Origin: DAISWL01 sp036826375
GTDB taxonomy: Bacteria > Patescibacteriota > Saccharimonadia > Saccharimonadales > HK-STAS-PATE-42
Reading direction: 5' to 3'
Length of the DNA stretch: 26,626 nt
Assembly (NCBI GenBank): GCA_036826375.1
Contig: DAISWL010000010.1
Span: forward strand, 1 to 26,626
Positions within the stretch are counted from its first letter, which is position 1. Each line of letters starts with the position of its first letter. Below, piece by piece: positions 8,730 through 15,733 of the stretch. The notes beneath the pieces are model-generated. The model was not told where the DNA came from. It saw only the letters and a list, made by a program, of their open reading frames with translations, and made no database searches. The position numbers and the translations under genes were made by a program.

Positions 8730-9089
8730 TTAATCCAACTCCACAAACTCCTCAACCTTAGGGTCAGTTCCGCTTAAGCTTAAGCCAGCTAGGCGCCAAT
8801 CGTAATCTTCATATTTCGGTTCAAGCTCTAAAAACTTTTCAGCAGCAAGTTCCATCTGTTCTAATTTTTGATCATCAATATATTCTAGCCCGTCGCCGTA
8901 TAAATCATTTTTTCTAAACTTAACCTCTACAAAAAACAAAACATCATCTTTAATTGCTACAATATCAATTTCGCATTCTCCGTGAACTTGCCAATTGCGG
9001 GCTAAAATACCGAATCCATTTTTAACTAGCCAGTTAGAGGCTGCATCTTCAGCCTTATTACCGATAGTTTTTGAATTAAGCTTAGTCAC
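8730..9089 (-). CDS. yraN: YraN/UPF0102 family predicted endonuclease-fold protein
   Basis: The 119-residue protein carries the UPF0102 pattern: G-x-K-A-E-D-x-A (10-17), ILARNW (28-33), E-I-D-I-V-A (40-45) and F-F-V-E-V-K-F-R (52-59). D42, E55 and K57 fit the PD-(D/E)xK nuclease fold. The usual GEIDLI is here CEIDIV, with the fold residues kept. The cellular role of the family is not well established; links to DNA uptake or repair have been proposed. The start is a GTG at 9089 that sits six bases after an extended -10 box, so the mRNA is probably leaderless. It is divergent from tilS with only 18 bases between start codons. Confidence 0.88.
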   Translation of the reverse strand: MTKLNSKTIGNKAEDAASNWLVKNGFGILARNWQVHGECEIDIVAIKDDVLFFVEVKFRKNDLYGDGLEYIDDQKLEQMELAAEKFLELEPKYEDYDWRLAGLSLSGTDPKVEEFVELD

Positions 9090-9091
9090 GC

Positions 9092-9104
9092 TGTTATTAT
9101 ATCA
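9092..9104. promoter_or_regulatory. Shared bidirectional extended -10 box for tilS and yraN
   Basis: On the plus strand TGT-TATTAT (9092-9100) ends seven bases before the tilS ATG at 9108. On the minus strand TGA-TATAAT (9104-9096) ends six bases before the yraN GTG at 9089. The two -10 hexamers overlap by five base pairs, so a single AT box reads as an extended -10 both ways and both messages would be leaderless. The two promoters cannot be occupied at once. Confidence 0.65.
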
Positions 9105-9107
9105 ATA

Positions 9108-10055
9108 ATGAAAAAATATATTGTAGCTGTTAGTGGTGGTCTGGATTCCGTAACTTTGCTGCATTTGTTGACCTCACCCCCAGCCCCATCTTCCGCCAGC
9201 CGGCGGATGGAGAGGGGAGTAGCGCTCACTCCGCTCAGAGCTTTACGCCTAAATTCGAAATTTGTTGTGGCCCATATCAACCACGGCATCAGGCCAGATT
9301 CTGATAAAACCGAACAGTTTGTTCGAAATCTGGCTATCGGCTACAATCTTAAATTTGTTTCAACCAAACTTAAACTTAAGGGCGTAAGCGAGGCTGAAAG
9401 CAGAGATGCTCGCTACCAAGCTTTATTTAAACTTAAAGATGAATTAGGCGCAGAAGGGATCATCACCGCCCACAACCTTAATGATACTTTGGAAACCGCG
9501 ATCATAAATTTAACCAGAGGAACCGGTTGGCGGGGGCTCTGTTCTTTAGGTTCTAATAATCAGATAATTCGTCCGCTACTAAACTTAAGCAGGGCTCAAA
9601 TCTCTACAATAGCGGCGGAGGCCAATCTTAGTTGGCATGAAGATAGCACTAATAGTGATGAAAAATATCTTAGAAACCATATTAGAAAAAACGTTATCCC
9701 GACTCTTAGTTCATCTCAGTTGAAACAATTAAGTTTAATAATCTTAAATTTAAAAAACATAAAATCAGAGCTGGATGACATTTTAAACCAACTTATAGAA
9801 TACGGTGATGACGGCAGCTTAAGCTTAAATCGTTCGTGGCTGATTAAATTAGATGATAAAACCATTAGTGAAGCATTGGTTCATATTCTACCTAAATTCG
9901 GAGCCACCTATGATAAGAAAGTGGTTAGTTCTCTGTTAAGATTCTGTCTGGATGCGGTTAATGGTAAAAAGTTTTTGCAGGCCGGTAAAAACGTTAAGGT
10001 GAAAACAATCAGAATGGGCCGGGATTATCAGATTAAGTTTAGTAGATTAAATTAG
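9108..10055 (+). CDS. tilS: tRNA(Ile)-lysidine synthase TilS, with in-frame insertion
   Basis: TilS ligates lysine to C34 of the CAU-anticodon tRNA-Ile so that it reads AUA. The 315-residue protein has the PP-loop ATP-binding motif SGGLDS (9-14), HINHGIR after the second strand, the ESRDARY motif, and the EDSTN...YLRNHIRKNVIP block typical of TilS. Between the first helix and second strand, residues about 22-47 (TSPPAPSSASRR...ALR) are not family-like: they are coded by GC-rich palindromic DNA (9171-9248) that interrupts an otherwise normal LLHLL-LNSKFVVAHINHG junction. The frame stays open, so the enzyme may tolerate the extra loop. The large C-terminal domain of some TilS proteins is reduced. 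tilS-ftsH adjacency is common in bacteria; the hpt often between them is absent here. Confidence 0.93.
   Translation: MKKYIVAVSGGLDSVTLLHLLTSPPAPSSASRRMERGVALTPLRALRLNSKFVVAHINHGIRPDSDKTEQFVRNLAIGYNLKFVSTKLKLKGVSEAESRDARYQALFKLKDELGAEGIITAHNLNDTLETAIINLTRGTGWRGLCSLGSNNQIIRPLLNLSRAQISTIAAEANLSWHEDSTNSDEKYLRNHIRKNVIPTLSSSQLKQLSLIILNLKNIKSELDDILNQLIEYGDDGSLSLNRSWLIKLDDKTISEALVHILPKFGATYDKKVVSSLLRFCLDAVNGKKFLQAGKNVKVKTIRMGRDYQIKFSRLN
9171..9248 (+). mobile_element. GC-rich palindromic element inserted in-frame in tilS
   Basis: About 78 bases (26 codons) of much higher GC than the surrounding gene form an imperfect palindrome centred on TCCGCC-agcc-GGCGGA (9191-9206), flanked by CCCC on the left and AGGGGAG on the right. 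A second, weaker inverted pair lies in the AGCGCTC...GAGC part. Removing it would restore a normal TilS strand-helix junction. This resembles small protein-coding palindromic repeats (such as the Rickettsia palindromic elements) in behaviour, not in sequence. Exact ends are estimated. Confidence 0.6.
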
Positions 10056-10087
10056 GGTTTGCTCGAACACAAACCTAACTTTGTGTT
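10052..10087 (+). other. Two mutually exclusive hairpins between tilS and ftsH
   Basis: TTAGGGTTT (10052-10060) can pair, with one bulged G, with AAACCTAA (10071-10078). AACACAAA (10066-10073) pairs perfectly with TTTGTGTT (10080-10087). The two structures share bases 10071-10073, so only one can form. The first includes the tilS stop codon. No T-run follows. Could be an attenuator, an operator or a weak terminator. Confidence 0.4.
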
Positions 10088-10092
10088 AAAAT
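10084..10092 (+). promoter_or_regulatory. Candidate extended -10 promoter for ftsH
   Basis: TGT-TAAAAT (10084-10092) fits the extended -10 form seen elsewhere in the window. It would give a leader near 57 bases carrying AAGGAG before the ATG at 10156. A GGTTATACAAG further down (10099-10109) is an alternative. Confidence 0.35.
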
Positions 10093-10155
10093 ACAAAGGT
10101 TATACAAGATTAATATCAGATACACACCAAGAAAATTCTATCAAGAAGGAGAATA

Positions 10156-12012
10156 ATGGCGAATAAAATGCAACCACCAATAAAAGGCGGAAAGAACTCA
10201 ATAGGTAAGAACATAGCTTTTTCAATTTTTATACTAGTGATGGTTCTGATTGGTTACGGAGCCTACGTTCAGAATCAACAGGCTAATAAAAAAGAGGAAG
10301 TCAGCTTCTCTGGCTTGATAGATAAGGTTAATAAAAGTGAAGTAGATACCGTTACTCAAAAAGGTCAGAAGCTAGAGATTAAGCTTAAAGGCCAAGATAA
10401 GGCCACCGAATACGCTGTTCTCCCTAGTGGCGCTAGTGCCACGGAACAAGGTTTAGATGCATCTAAAGTAAACTTTCAAAGTAAGCTAGAAGAAAACGGC
10501 ACAGTTTGGCAAGATGCTCTAATCAACATTTTGGCGCCAATCTTAATTTTTGGAGCCTTCTTCTACTTTATGATGAAACAAGCTCAGGGACAGGGGAATC
10601 AAGCAATGAGCTTTGGCCGCAGCAAAGCTAGAATCTACGGAAATGAAAAAAAGAAGGTTAAGTTTAGCGATATTGCTGGAAACGCTGAGGCTAAGCAAGA
10701 TTTATGGGAAGTTGTAGAATTCTTAAAACATCCTAAAAAGTTTGAAGCGGTTGGAGCCAAAATCCCTAAGGGCGTTCTTTTAGTAGGCTCGCCGGGAACT
10801 GGTAAAACAATGGTTGCAAGAGCCGTTGCGGGTGAAGCTAACGTGCCATTCTTTTCTATTTCAGGGTCAGAATTTGTAGAAATGTTTGTAGGTGTTGGCG
10901 CCAGTAGGGTTCGCGATCTATTCAATGTTGCTAAAAAGAATGCGCCGGCGATCATCTTTATTGATGAAATTGACGCAGTTGGTAGGCGCCGTGGTTCCGG
11001 CATGGGCGGCGGTCATGATGAACGCGAGCAAACTCTTAACCAAATTCTTGTTGAAATGGATGGCTTTGAACAAGGGCAGAACGTAATAGTTATTGCCGCA
11101 ACCAACAGGGCCGATGTGCTAGATCCAGCCCTGCTTCGCCCCGGACGTTTTGATAGAAGAGTACATATTCCATTACCAGAAAGGCAAGATAGAGAGAAGA
11201 TACTAACAATTCATTTCAAAAACAAGCCGGTTGATAAAACTGTAGATTTGTTAGCTTTGAGTAAAAAAACAGCTGGCATGGCCGGAGCGGATCTTGCGAA
11301 CCTTGCAAATGAAAGTGCTATCGTGGCAGCTAGAAATAATCGTAAACACATCAATAATAGTGATGTAACCGAGGCTTTTGAGCGAGTAGCAATTGGTCCG
11401 GAGCGCAAATCTACCGTAATGAGTGATAAAGATAAAGAATTGACAGCTTACCACGAAGGTGGACACGCTTTAGTTGGTCACGTATTGCCTAATGCCGACC
11501 CTGTTCATAAAGTAACGATTATTCCTCGCGGCGGAACCGGTGGAGTTACTTGGTCGCTACCAGTTGATGATAAAAGCTACCATTCCTTAGCCGAAATGAA
11601 AGATAGGCTAGCGGTTTCAATGGGAGGCAGAATTGCCGAAGAGATCATCTACGGGCAAGAAAATGTTACAACCGGTGCAGGAAGTGACCTTGAAAGCGCT
11701 TCAGCTTTAGCTCGCGATATGGTGACTAAACAAGGGATGGGATCTAAGCTCTACAACCAGGTTTTCCCTGATGATGCCGGCGGAATGATGTTCGATAAAA
11801 TGACTCATTCAAAACCTTACAGCGAAAAAACTGCTGAAGAAATTGACAAAGAAGTTGAGAGCTTAATGAAAGATGCCTACGAGCGAGCAAGAAAAGTTAT
11901 TAAGCTTAATATTAAATCTTTAGAGGCAATAAAAGATGCCTTGCTTGAGCGTGAAACTTTAGATGACGAAGACGTAACCGATTTATTTAAAGCAGCTAAG
12001 AATGTAGTATAA
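10156..12012 (+). CDS. ftsH: ATP-dependent zinc metalloprotease FtsH
   Basis: FtsH is a membrane-anchored AAA+ protease that extracts and degrades misfolded or short-lived membrane and cytosolic proteins. The 618-residue protein has the full architecture: helix 1 (about 19-37), an extracytoplasmic FtsH-ext domain, helix 2 (about 121-140), the AAA+ module with Walker A GSPGTGKT (211-218; Ser replaces the usual second Pro), Walker B IIFIDE (266-271) and a second-region-of-homology with RPGRFDRR (328-335), then the protease domain with HEGGH (433-437) and the likely third zinc ligand D511. It is full length with only a short acidic tail. A strong AAGGAG precedes the ATG. It follows tilS and is followed by a small membrane protein with its own Shine-Dalgarno, possibly co-transcribed. 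Confidence 0.97.
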   Translation: MANKMQPPIKGGKNSIGKNIAFSIFILVMVLIGYGAYVQNQQANKKEEVSFSGLIDKVNKSEVDTVTQKGQKLEIKLKGQDKATEYAVLPSGASATEQGLDASKVNFQSKLEENGTVWQDALINILAPILIFGAFFYFMMKQAQGQGNQAMSFGRSKARIYGNEKKKVKFSDIAGNAEAKQDLWEVVEFLKHPKKFEAVGAKIPKGVLLVGSPGTGKTMVARAVAGEANVPFFSISGSEFVEMFVGVGASRVRDLFNVAKKNAPAIIFIDEIDAVGRRRGSGMGGGHDEREQTLNQILVEMDGFEQGQNVIVIAATNRADVLDPALLRPGRFDRRVHIPLPERQDREKILTIHFKNKPVDKTVDLLALSKKTAGMAGADLANLANESAIVAARNNRKHINNSDVTEAFERVAIGPERKSTVMSDKDKELTAYHEGGHALVGHVLPNADPVHKVTIIPRGGTGGVTWSLPVDDKSYHSLAEMKDRLAVSMGGRIAEEIIYGQENVTTGAGSDLESASALARDMVTKQGMGSKLYNQVFPDDAGGMMFDKMTHSKPYSEKTAEEIDKEVESLMKDAYERARKVIKLNIKSLEAIKDALLERETLDDEDVTDLFKAAKNVV

Positions 12013-12053
12013 TAAATAACAGTAAAAATTTTAACAAGAAGGAGTAAGCAAAG

Positions 12054-12371
12054 ATGAGCGAAGCTAAAAAACCAGCAACTAATAATCAAGATCAGAACAA
12101 TGAAAAAACTATGTCGATTGTTGCCTACTTGGGCTTAATCGGCATCGTAGTGGTGCTAGCTACTGGTGCGCATCAGAAGAGCGAAGATGTTAAATTTCAC
12201 CTTAATCAATCTATAACACTAGCAATCTGTTCTTTGGTAACAATGATCCCATTTATAGGCTGGGTTGCCGGTATAGGTGTTTTTGTTCTGTGGATAATAT
12301 GTTTCATAGCTACTATAAATGGTGAAAAAAAAGTTGCACCAATAGTTGGTAACTTCAATTTAGTTAAGTAA
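12054..12371 (+). CDS. Small DUF4870/Tic20-like membrane protein
   Basis: The 105-residue product has a polar Asn/Gln-rich start (1-18) and three to four hydrophobic segments (about 22-40, 52-70 and 72-92), with the sequence KFHLNQSITL between the first two. This (H-x-N-Q) arrangement and the following hydrophobic pair fit the DUF4870 family, related to Tic20-type membrane proteins of unknown function. AAGGAG lies about 10 bases before the ATG. It starts 41 bases after ftsH on the same strand, so it may be on the ftsH message and an FtsH-linked membrane factor, which is inference. Confidence 0.7.
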   Translation: MSEAKKPATNNQDQNNEKTMSIVAYLGLIGIVVVLATGAHQKSEDVKFHLNQSITLAICSLVTMIPFIGWVAGIGVFVLWIICFIATINGEKKVAPIVGNFNLVK

Positions 12372-12409
12372 TTAGATTAAGCAATAGTAAACGTTACCTA
12401 ATGCTAAAG

Positions 12410-12435
12410 CTACTCTTCCGTTGTGGAATGAGTAG
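12410..12435. other. Hairpin in the gap between convergent genes
   Basis: CTACTCTTCC (12410-12419) pairs with GGAATGAGTAG (12425-12435) with a single T bulge and a 5-base loop. There is no T-run on either side. It sits between the converging ends of the DUF4870-like gene and the C39-like gene and may serve as a factor-assisted terminator. The rest of the 119-base gap shows nothing recognisable. Confidence 0.35.
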
Positions 12436-12490
12436 TGGTTGGTTCAATAATGGTCTTAGCCTTGTTTCTTAGTCTCTATTTATCAAAAAC

Positions 12491-13120
12491 CTAAGGCTTG
12501 ACAGCAACAACTGCTTTATCCGCCCATGCATTATTGAAAACTTCAAAAGGTATGTGTCTAGATGGATGCGGTGGCATGCCCGGATCGTGAGCTATTAAAC
12601 TTAATCCGTCATACCCATAGCAAATAATTCTATGGCCTTCCCAGCCCTTCTCACCATTCAGCGCCTTAGAATTTACAGAAAGCATTAAATAGTAGCCCTG
12701 ATTAATAAGCATTTTTACTAAATTTAATCCTATTCTTTCACGCTTGAAAAACCATTCTTGTTTGGCAATATCGCCACAAAGTTTCTGCTCTAGGGAGATA
12801 TTCTTTGTAGTTTTTCTGTTGTATTCAGCCGCCTCTTTTCCGTATCTTTCTGAAATATATTTCAAGCCTTCCGTACAGAACTTATCCATATCGAAATTAT
12901 CATAGTATCTGAAATCAATGCCTAATTTTTGATAGTAAAACAGCTCATGAGTTTGCCAAGTGCTAAAGCCATCCAGCTTGTTCATAGCTTTCGCTAGTTG
13001 TTGATAAGTAAATGTTTCATTCGGAAATAAAACACTAAAAAGCATCATTGTTGCAGCTTGTGAGCAATGCTGGCCATCCTTCAGATTAGGATAGAATTTC
13101 GGTTCTTTTAGAATCTTCAT
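12491..13120 (-). CDS. Papain-fold (peptidase C39-like / BtrH-like) protein
   Basis: The 209-residue soluble protein is not clearly named, but it shows the layout of the C39-like cysteine peptidase fold: a nucleophile region DGQHCSQAA with C19 near the start of a helix, a strand-borne GHRIICYGYDG with H163, and an AHDPG with D179 that could complete a Cys-His-Asp triad. The spacing between Cys and His (about 144 residues) and the hydrophobic strand YYLMLSVN before His match C39_2/BtrH-type proteins, which include peptidases and acyl-transferring enzymes. No signal peptide or membrane segment is seen, so it should act in the cytoplasm. It follows tsaB with a 21-base gap but has its own extended -10 box six bases before the ATG. 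Activity and substrate are unknown. Confidence 0.6.
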   Translation of the reverse strand: MKILKEPKFYPNLKDGQHCSQAATMMLFSVLFPNETFTYQQLAKAMNKLDGFSTWQTHELFYYQKLGIDFRYYDNFDMDKFCTEGLKYISERYGKEAAEYNRKTTKNISLEQKLCGDIAKQEWFFKRERIGLNLVKMLINQGYYLMLSVNSKALNGEKGWEGHRIICYGYDGLSLIAHDPGMPPHPSRHIPFEVFNNAWADKAVVAVKP

Positions 13121-13126
13121 CTATTA

Positions 13127-13135
13127 ATTATTGCA
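13127..13135 (-). promoter_or_regulatory. Extended -10 for the C39-like gene (leaderless)
   Basis: On the minus strand TGC-AATAAT (13135-13127) ends six bases before the ATG at 13120, and no Shine-Dalgarno is present. Transcription would start at or next to the start codon. Confidence 0.5.
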
Positions 13136-13141
13136 CACTCT

Positions 13142-13537
13142 CTACTTCTTCTGCTTAGTGATGTGCGGCTCAGCTCCATAATTAAGTTTAACAACGCTAT
13201 CATCTTCGCTAGATTTCAGCCTCGAAATCCCAAACTCAAACCACTTATCATCAGCCTTAACTCCAACAATCGGAATTTCTAGGGCGTAGGCTAGGGCATT
13301 TAGGGTGGATGCTCCTATTCGCAGTCCCGTAAAACTACCGGGTCCGCTTACTAAAATTAATCCACTCAAATCACTAAGCTTAAGTGACTCGTCGGCAAGT
13401 ATTTCTTCAATTAAGCTTAGTAAAACTTCAGAAAGTTTGTTGCCGGTTTCAACATCTTTTTGTTGTACAATTCGGCCATCTTTTTGGCCCAGAATAAGTT
13501 TTGTAATTGGGGTAGATGTATCAACGGCTAAAATCAT
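13142..13537 (-). CDS. tsaB: tRNA t6A protein TsaB (short form)
   Basis: TsaB is the partner of TsaD in making threonylcarbamoyladenosine at A37 of ANN-decoding tRNAs. The N-terminal actin-like lobe is clear: MILAVDTST at the start and the signature VSGPGSFTGLRIG (63-75), followed by LNALAYALEIPIVGV. At 131 residues the protein is much shorter than the usual 220-230, and the second lobe is replaced by a short polar tail (KSSEDDSVVKL...KQKK). The retained lobe is the one that dimerises with TsaD, so a reduced but working form is plausible. Its ATG overlaps the tsaE stop by four bases (ATGA), so both are translated from one message. tsaD is not in the window. Confidence 0.9.
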   Translation of the reverse strand: MILAVDTSTPITKLILGQKDGRIVQQKDVETGNKLSEVLLSLIEEILADESLKLSDLSGLILVSGPGSFTGLRIGASTLNALAYALEIPIVGVKADDKWFEFGISRLKSSEDDSVVKLNYGAEPHITKQKK

Positions 13538-13995
13538 TTTAAATCCTCTAAAAGATAATTCAGCTGATCTGGAAGATCAACTTCTATAATCCGTTTATTC
13601 TCATCTTCAGCATCGCTACTAAGCTTAATTGTGATTCTACTTTCAGGCAAAATATCAGCAACAATATCGCCCCATTCAATAACGATTACATCATTTTTTT
13701 CGGAGATGGCCTCCGCTAAACTTAAGCCGACTACGCCAGAATCTTCCAACCGGTAAAAATCAAAATGATGAATATTAAATTTAGGCGCGCTATAAAGATA
13801 GCTAATAGTAAAACTTGGGCTGGCAACCATATCTTTGCTTCCGGCTCCTTCAGCTATACCTTTGGTTAGAGTGGTCTTTCCGCCGCCTAAATCGCTAATT
13901 AGTTCAATAACCTCTCCGCCTTTTAGTTTGGAGCCGATTTCCCGACCAATTTCAATAGTTTCTGCTAGGTTTTTAGTGACTAATTGTTTCTTCAT
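13534..13995 (-). CDS. tsaE: tRNA t6A ATPase TsaE
   Basis: TsaE is the ATPase that recycles the TsaBD complex during t6A synthesis. The 153-residue protein has the P-loop SDLGGGKTT (34-42), in which Ser takes the place of the usual first Gly, then ASPSFTISY, HHFDFYRL (76-83) and IVIEWGD, all in family order. The first gene of the tsaE-tsaB pair, it reads from an extended -10 promoter with a leader of only about nine bases containing AGG. Length is normal for the family. Confidence 0.93.
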   Translation of the reverse strand: MKKQLVTKNLAETIEIGREIGSKLKGGEVIELISDLGGGKTTLTKGIAEGAGSKDMVASPSFTISYLYSAPKFNIHHFDFYRLEDSGVVGLSLAEAISEKNDVIVIEWGDIVADILPESRITIKLSSDAEDENKRIIEVDLPDQLNYLLEDLK

Positions 13996-14010
13996 GAATA
14001 TTACCTATAA

Positions 14011-14019
14011 ATTATAACA
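14011..14019 (-). promoter_or_regulatory. Extended -10 promoter for tsaE-tsaB
   Basis: On the minus strand TGT-TATAAT (14019-14011) is a full extended -10. The ATG at 13995 is 15 bases beyond it, giving a leader of about nine bases reading AGGTAATATTC. The dedA-like gene has the same layout and nearly the same AGGTAATAT leader. Confidence 0.55.
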
Positions 14020-14109
14020 TTTCAGCACTTATTTAAGATGTAGAAGTTGAGCTCAAAACTTAGTTTGAATTTAAAAGCTGAAGTTATCTGCAATAGCGGG
14101 CATTTTTCA

Positions 14110-14118
14110 TGCTAAAAT
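14110..14118 (+). promoter_or_regulatory. Extended -10 for the lipid-kinase-like gene (leaderless)
   Basis: TGC-TAAAAT (14110-14118) ends eight bases before the ATG at 14127. No Shine-Dalgarno lies between, so the message probably begins at or one to two bases before the start codon. Confidence 0.55.
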
Positions 14119-14126
14119 TAACTTGA

Positions 14127-14891
14127 ATGATTAACGATATCTTAAATTTAGTTAACTGGCAACTTGCTGTAGTTTTTTTTGTAATATTCCTCATCTTTTT
14201 GAGTAGTGAATATCTGGTTCATAAAAAGATAACCCACGGAGAGCTGAGCCGAAAATACATCCATGTTCTAACGGGCTTAACTTTAGCTGGTAGTTGCTTC
14301 ATTTTAAATATTAATCAGATTATTTTAGTATGCATAGTTTTAAACTTAAGTTTAATTCTTGCGGATAGGCTCTTTTCATTTCTAGAACATAGAAAGTTTA
14401 AATCAGGGAGTTTTGGGGCGCATCTTAAGGGCGCTTTTAGGGTTTACGATGAGAGCCAGGAGGGAGTTAAACGTTGGACAATAGGACACTTAATTTATGC
14501 TATTGGTATTGGTTTGGTGGCGGTTATTTTCCAATCGAAATCTTTATTTTTTACAACCACCTTAATTTTAGCGTTGGCTGATGGAATGGCAGCGCTAGTG
14601 GGTAAAAGGTACGGCATCTATTTATTTAAAGTACCAGGAGGAGTCAAAAGTATTGAGGGCAGCACTATATTCTTCTTTATAACTTTAACCATAATATCTT
14701 TTTATATCTTGATGCTCAGAACAGGGGAGTTCGGTGAATACGTTACCTTAAGCTTAGGTTATAAAACAGTTTTTAATGTAGTTTTGGTTAGTGGAATTAT
14801 TACTGTTAGTGAGGCGATTGTGGCTTATGGGCTAGATAACATAACAATTCCGCTGATATCAGGATTCCTCATCCATTATTTGATCACATAG
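14127..14891 (+). CDS. CTP-dependent dolichol/phytol/diacylglycerol kinase-like membrane protein
   Basis: The 254-residue protein has about seven hydrophobic segments and the conserved blocks of the CTP-using polyprenol/phytol kinase family (Sec59/VTE5-like, related to CDP-alcohol cytidylyltransferases): SRKYIHVLTG (41-50), a LALADGMAALVGKRYG block (149-163) with D152 and K160, KSIEGS (174-179), and LDNITIPLISG near the end. The family phosphorylates a membrane alcohol (dolichol, phytol or diacylglycerol). In a CPR cell with little lipid synthesis of its own it might salvage a host-derived lipid or recycle undecaprenol; this is inference. It converges with the DUF1361 gene (five bases apart) and has a leaderless-type promoter. 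Confidence 0.8.
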   Translation: MINDILNLVNWQLAVVFFVIFLIFLSSEYLVHKKITHGELSRKYIHVLTGLTLAGSCFILNINQIILVCIVLNLSLILADRLFSFLEHRKFKSGSFGAHLKGAFRVYDESQEGVKRWTIGHLIYAIGIGLVAVIFQSKSLFFTTTLILALADGMAALVGKRYGIYLFKVPGGVKSIEGSTIFFFITLTIISFYILMLRTGEFGEYVTLSLGYKTVFNVVLVSGIITVSEAIVAYGLDNITIPLISGFLIHYLIT

Positions 14892-14896
14892 GGCCT

Positions 14897-15640
14897 TTAA
14901 TCAGCTTTAGTTTTCATAACTACATGAGCTAAAACCGTTAAAACAAAAAACAATACTAAGCTTAAGTATAAGCTAGGCGTGGCTAGCGGGTGAGTGAAGT
15001 AATAATACAAATCTTTTAAAATGTTGATTGGGTTAATGATTACATCCCAGCTGTTCCAGCGCAAGTATCGCCCCAGAAAAATAGCCACGCCTGTAGCAAG
15101 GCTAACTAAACCCAGGAATAAAAACTCAGATTTTCTATTAAACTTAATATACTTTTTTAGTTGACTATTTTTTAAGGCTTTAAACATACTGGTGGTGAGC
15201 ATCCCAGAACTTTGAAAGCCAACTAGGGCCAGCAAAAATAACATTACAACATCATAAAGATAGGGAATCTCTCTTTTGCCTTGGTAGCTATTTAACTTAT
15301 CTGTTTTAATTCTGCTACCCTGATATATTTTTGGGCTATTAAGATGCCCGACATCAGTAACTAAATAAATGGCGTTGGGCATTAAGCTTAGCCAGCCCAT
15401 AAATACAAACACTAAACTTAAGTTCTTCAATTTTGGTTTAAGTTCAACTCCCCCAAGCTTATTGAATAATTTAATAAAGCCAAAAGCGGCTAGGGCTAAA
15501 AAAATGTTCCAGTAAACAAATAAATTGGTTAAAGTTCCAGAATAAGCAGCTCTTAAACCGGCCATAATAAATACTACTATACAGATTAAACTTAAAGTTA
15601 GGGCATCTCTTTTAACGGAATGGTTTTTACTGGCTATCAT
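14897..15640 (-). CDS. DUF1361 family integral membrane protein
   Basis: The 247-residue protein has about six to seven hydrophobic segments and the DUF1361 marks: WLSLMPNAIYLVTDVGHLN (about 78-97), YDVVMLFLLALVGFQSSGML, and FLGRYLRWNSWDVIINP late in the sequence. The function of the family is unknown. The N-terminus is polar with a positive inside start. The promoter is a TGG-TATAAT box eight bases before the ATG and there is no Shine-Dalgarno, so it is probably leaderless. It is divergent from hrcA; the CIRCE operator lies between the two genes, but about 10 bases upstream of this gene's own -10, so HrcA might affect both directions. Confidence 0.85.
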   Translation of the reverse strand: MIASKNHSVKRDALTLSLICIVVFIMAGLRAAYSGTLTNLFVYWNIFLALAAFGFIKLFNKLGGVELKPKLKNLSLVFVFMGWLSLMPNAIYLVTDVGHLNSPKIYQGSRIKTDKLNSYQGKREIPYLYDVVMLFLLALVGFQSSGMLTTSMFKALKNSQLKKYIKFNRKSEFLFLGLVSLATGVAIFLGRYLRWNSWDVIINPINILKDLYYYFTHPLATPSLYLSLVLFFVLTVLAHVVMKTKAD

Positions 15641-15648
15641 TTAAATTC

Positions 15649-15657
15649 ATTATACCA
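15649..15657 (-). promoter_or_regulatory. Extended -10 for the DUF1361 gene (leaderless)
   Basis: On the minus strand TGG-TATAAT (15657-15649) ends eight bases before the ATG at 15640. The CIRCE element (15667-15693) covers where a -35 for this promoter would lie. Confidence 0.6.
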
Positions 15658-15666
15658 AATTTATAA

Positions 15667-15705
15667 TTAGCACTCTTGACGCTAGAGTGCTAGTAAGGTT
15701 ACAAT
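15667..15705 (+). promoter_or_regulatory. CIRCE operator and overlapping promoter of hrcA-grpE
   Basis: TTAGCACTC (15667-15675), nine bases, then GAGTGCTAG (15685-15693) matches the CIRCE consensus at 17 of 18 arm positions. Inside it lies the -35 TTGACG (15676-15681), and after an 18-base spacer the -10 TACAAT (15700-15705). HrcA bound to CIRCE would block RNA polymerase directly. This is the known heat-shock repression circuit, with HrcA repressing its own operon. Confidence 0.93.
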
Positions 15706-15733
15706 TGGATAAACTACATGAAAAAGGTTTAAT

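Noticed and set aside
10635..11003. 122-codon minus-strand frame in ftsH
   Set aside because: Antisense to the conserved AAA+ core of ftsH.
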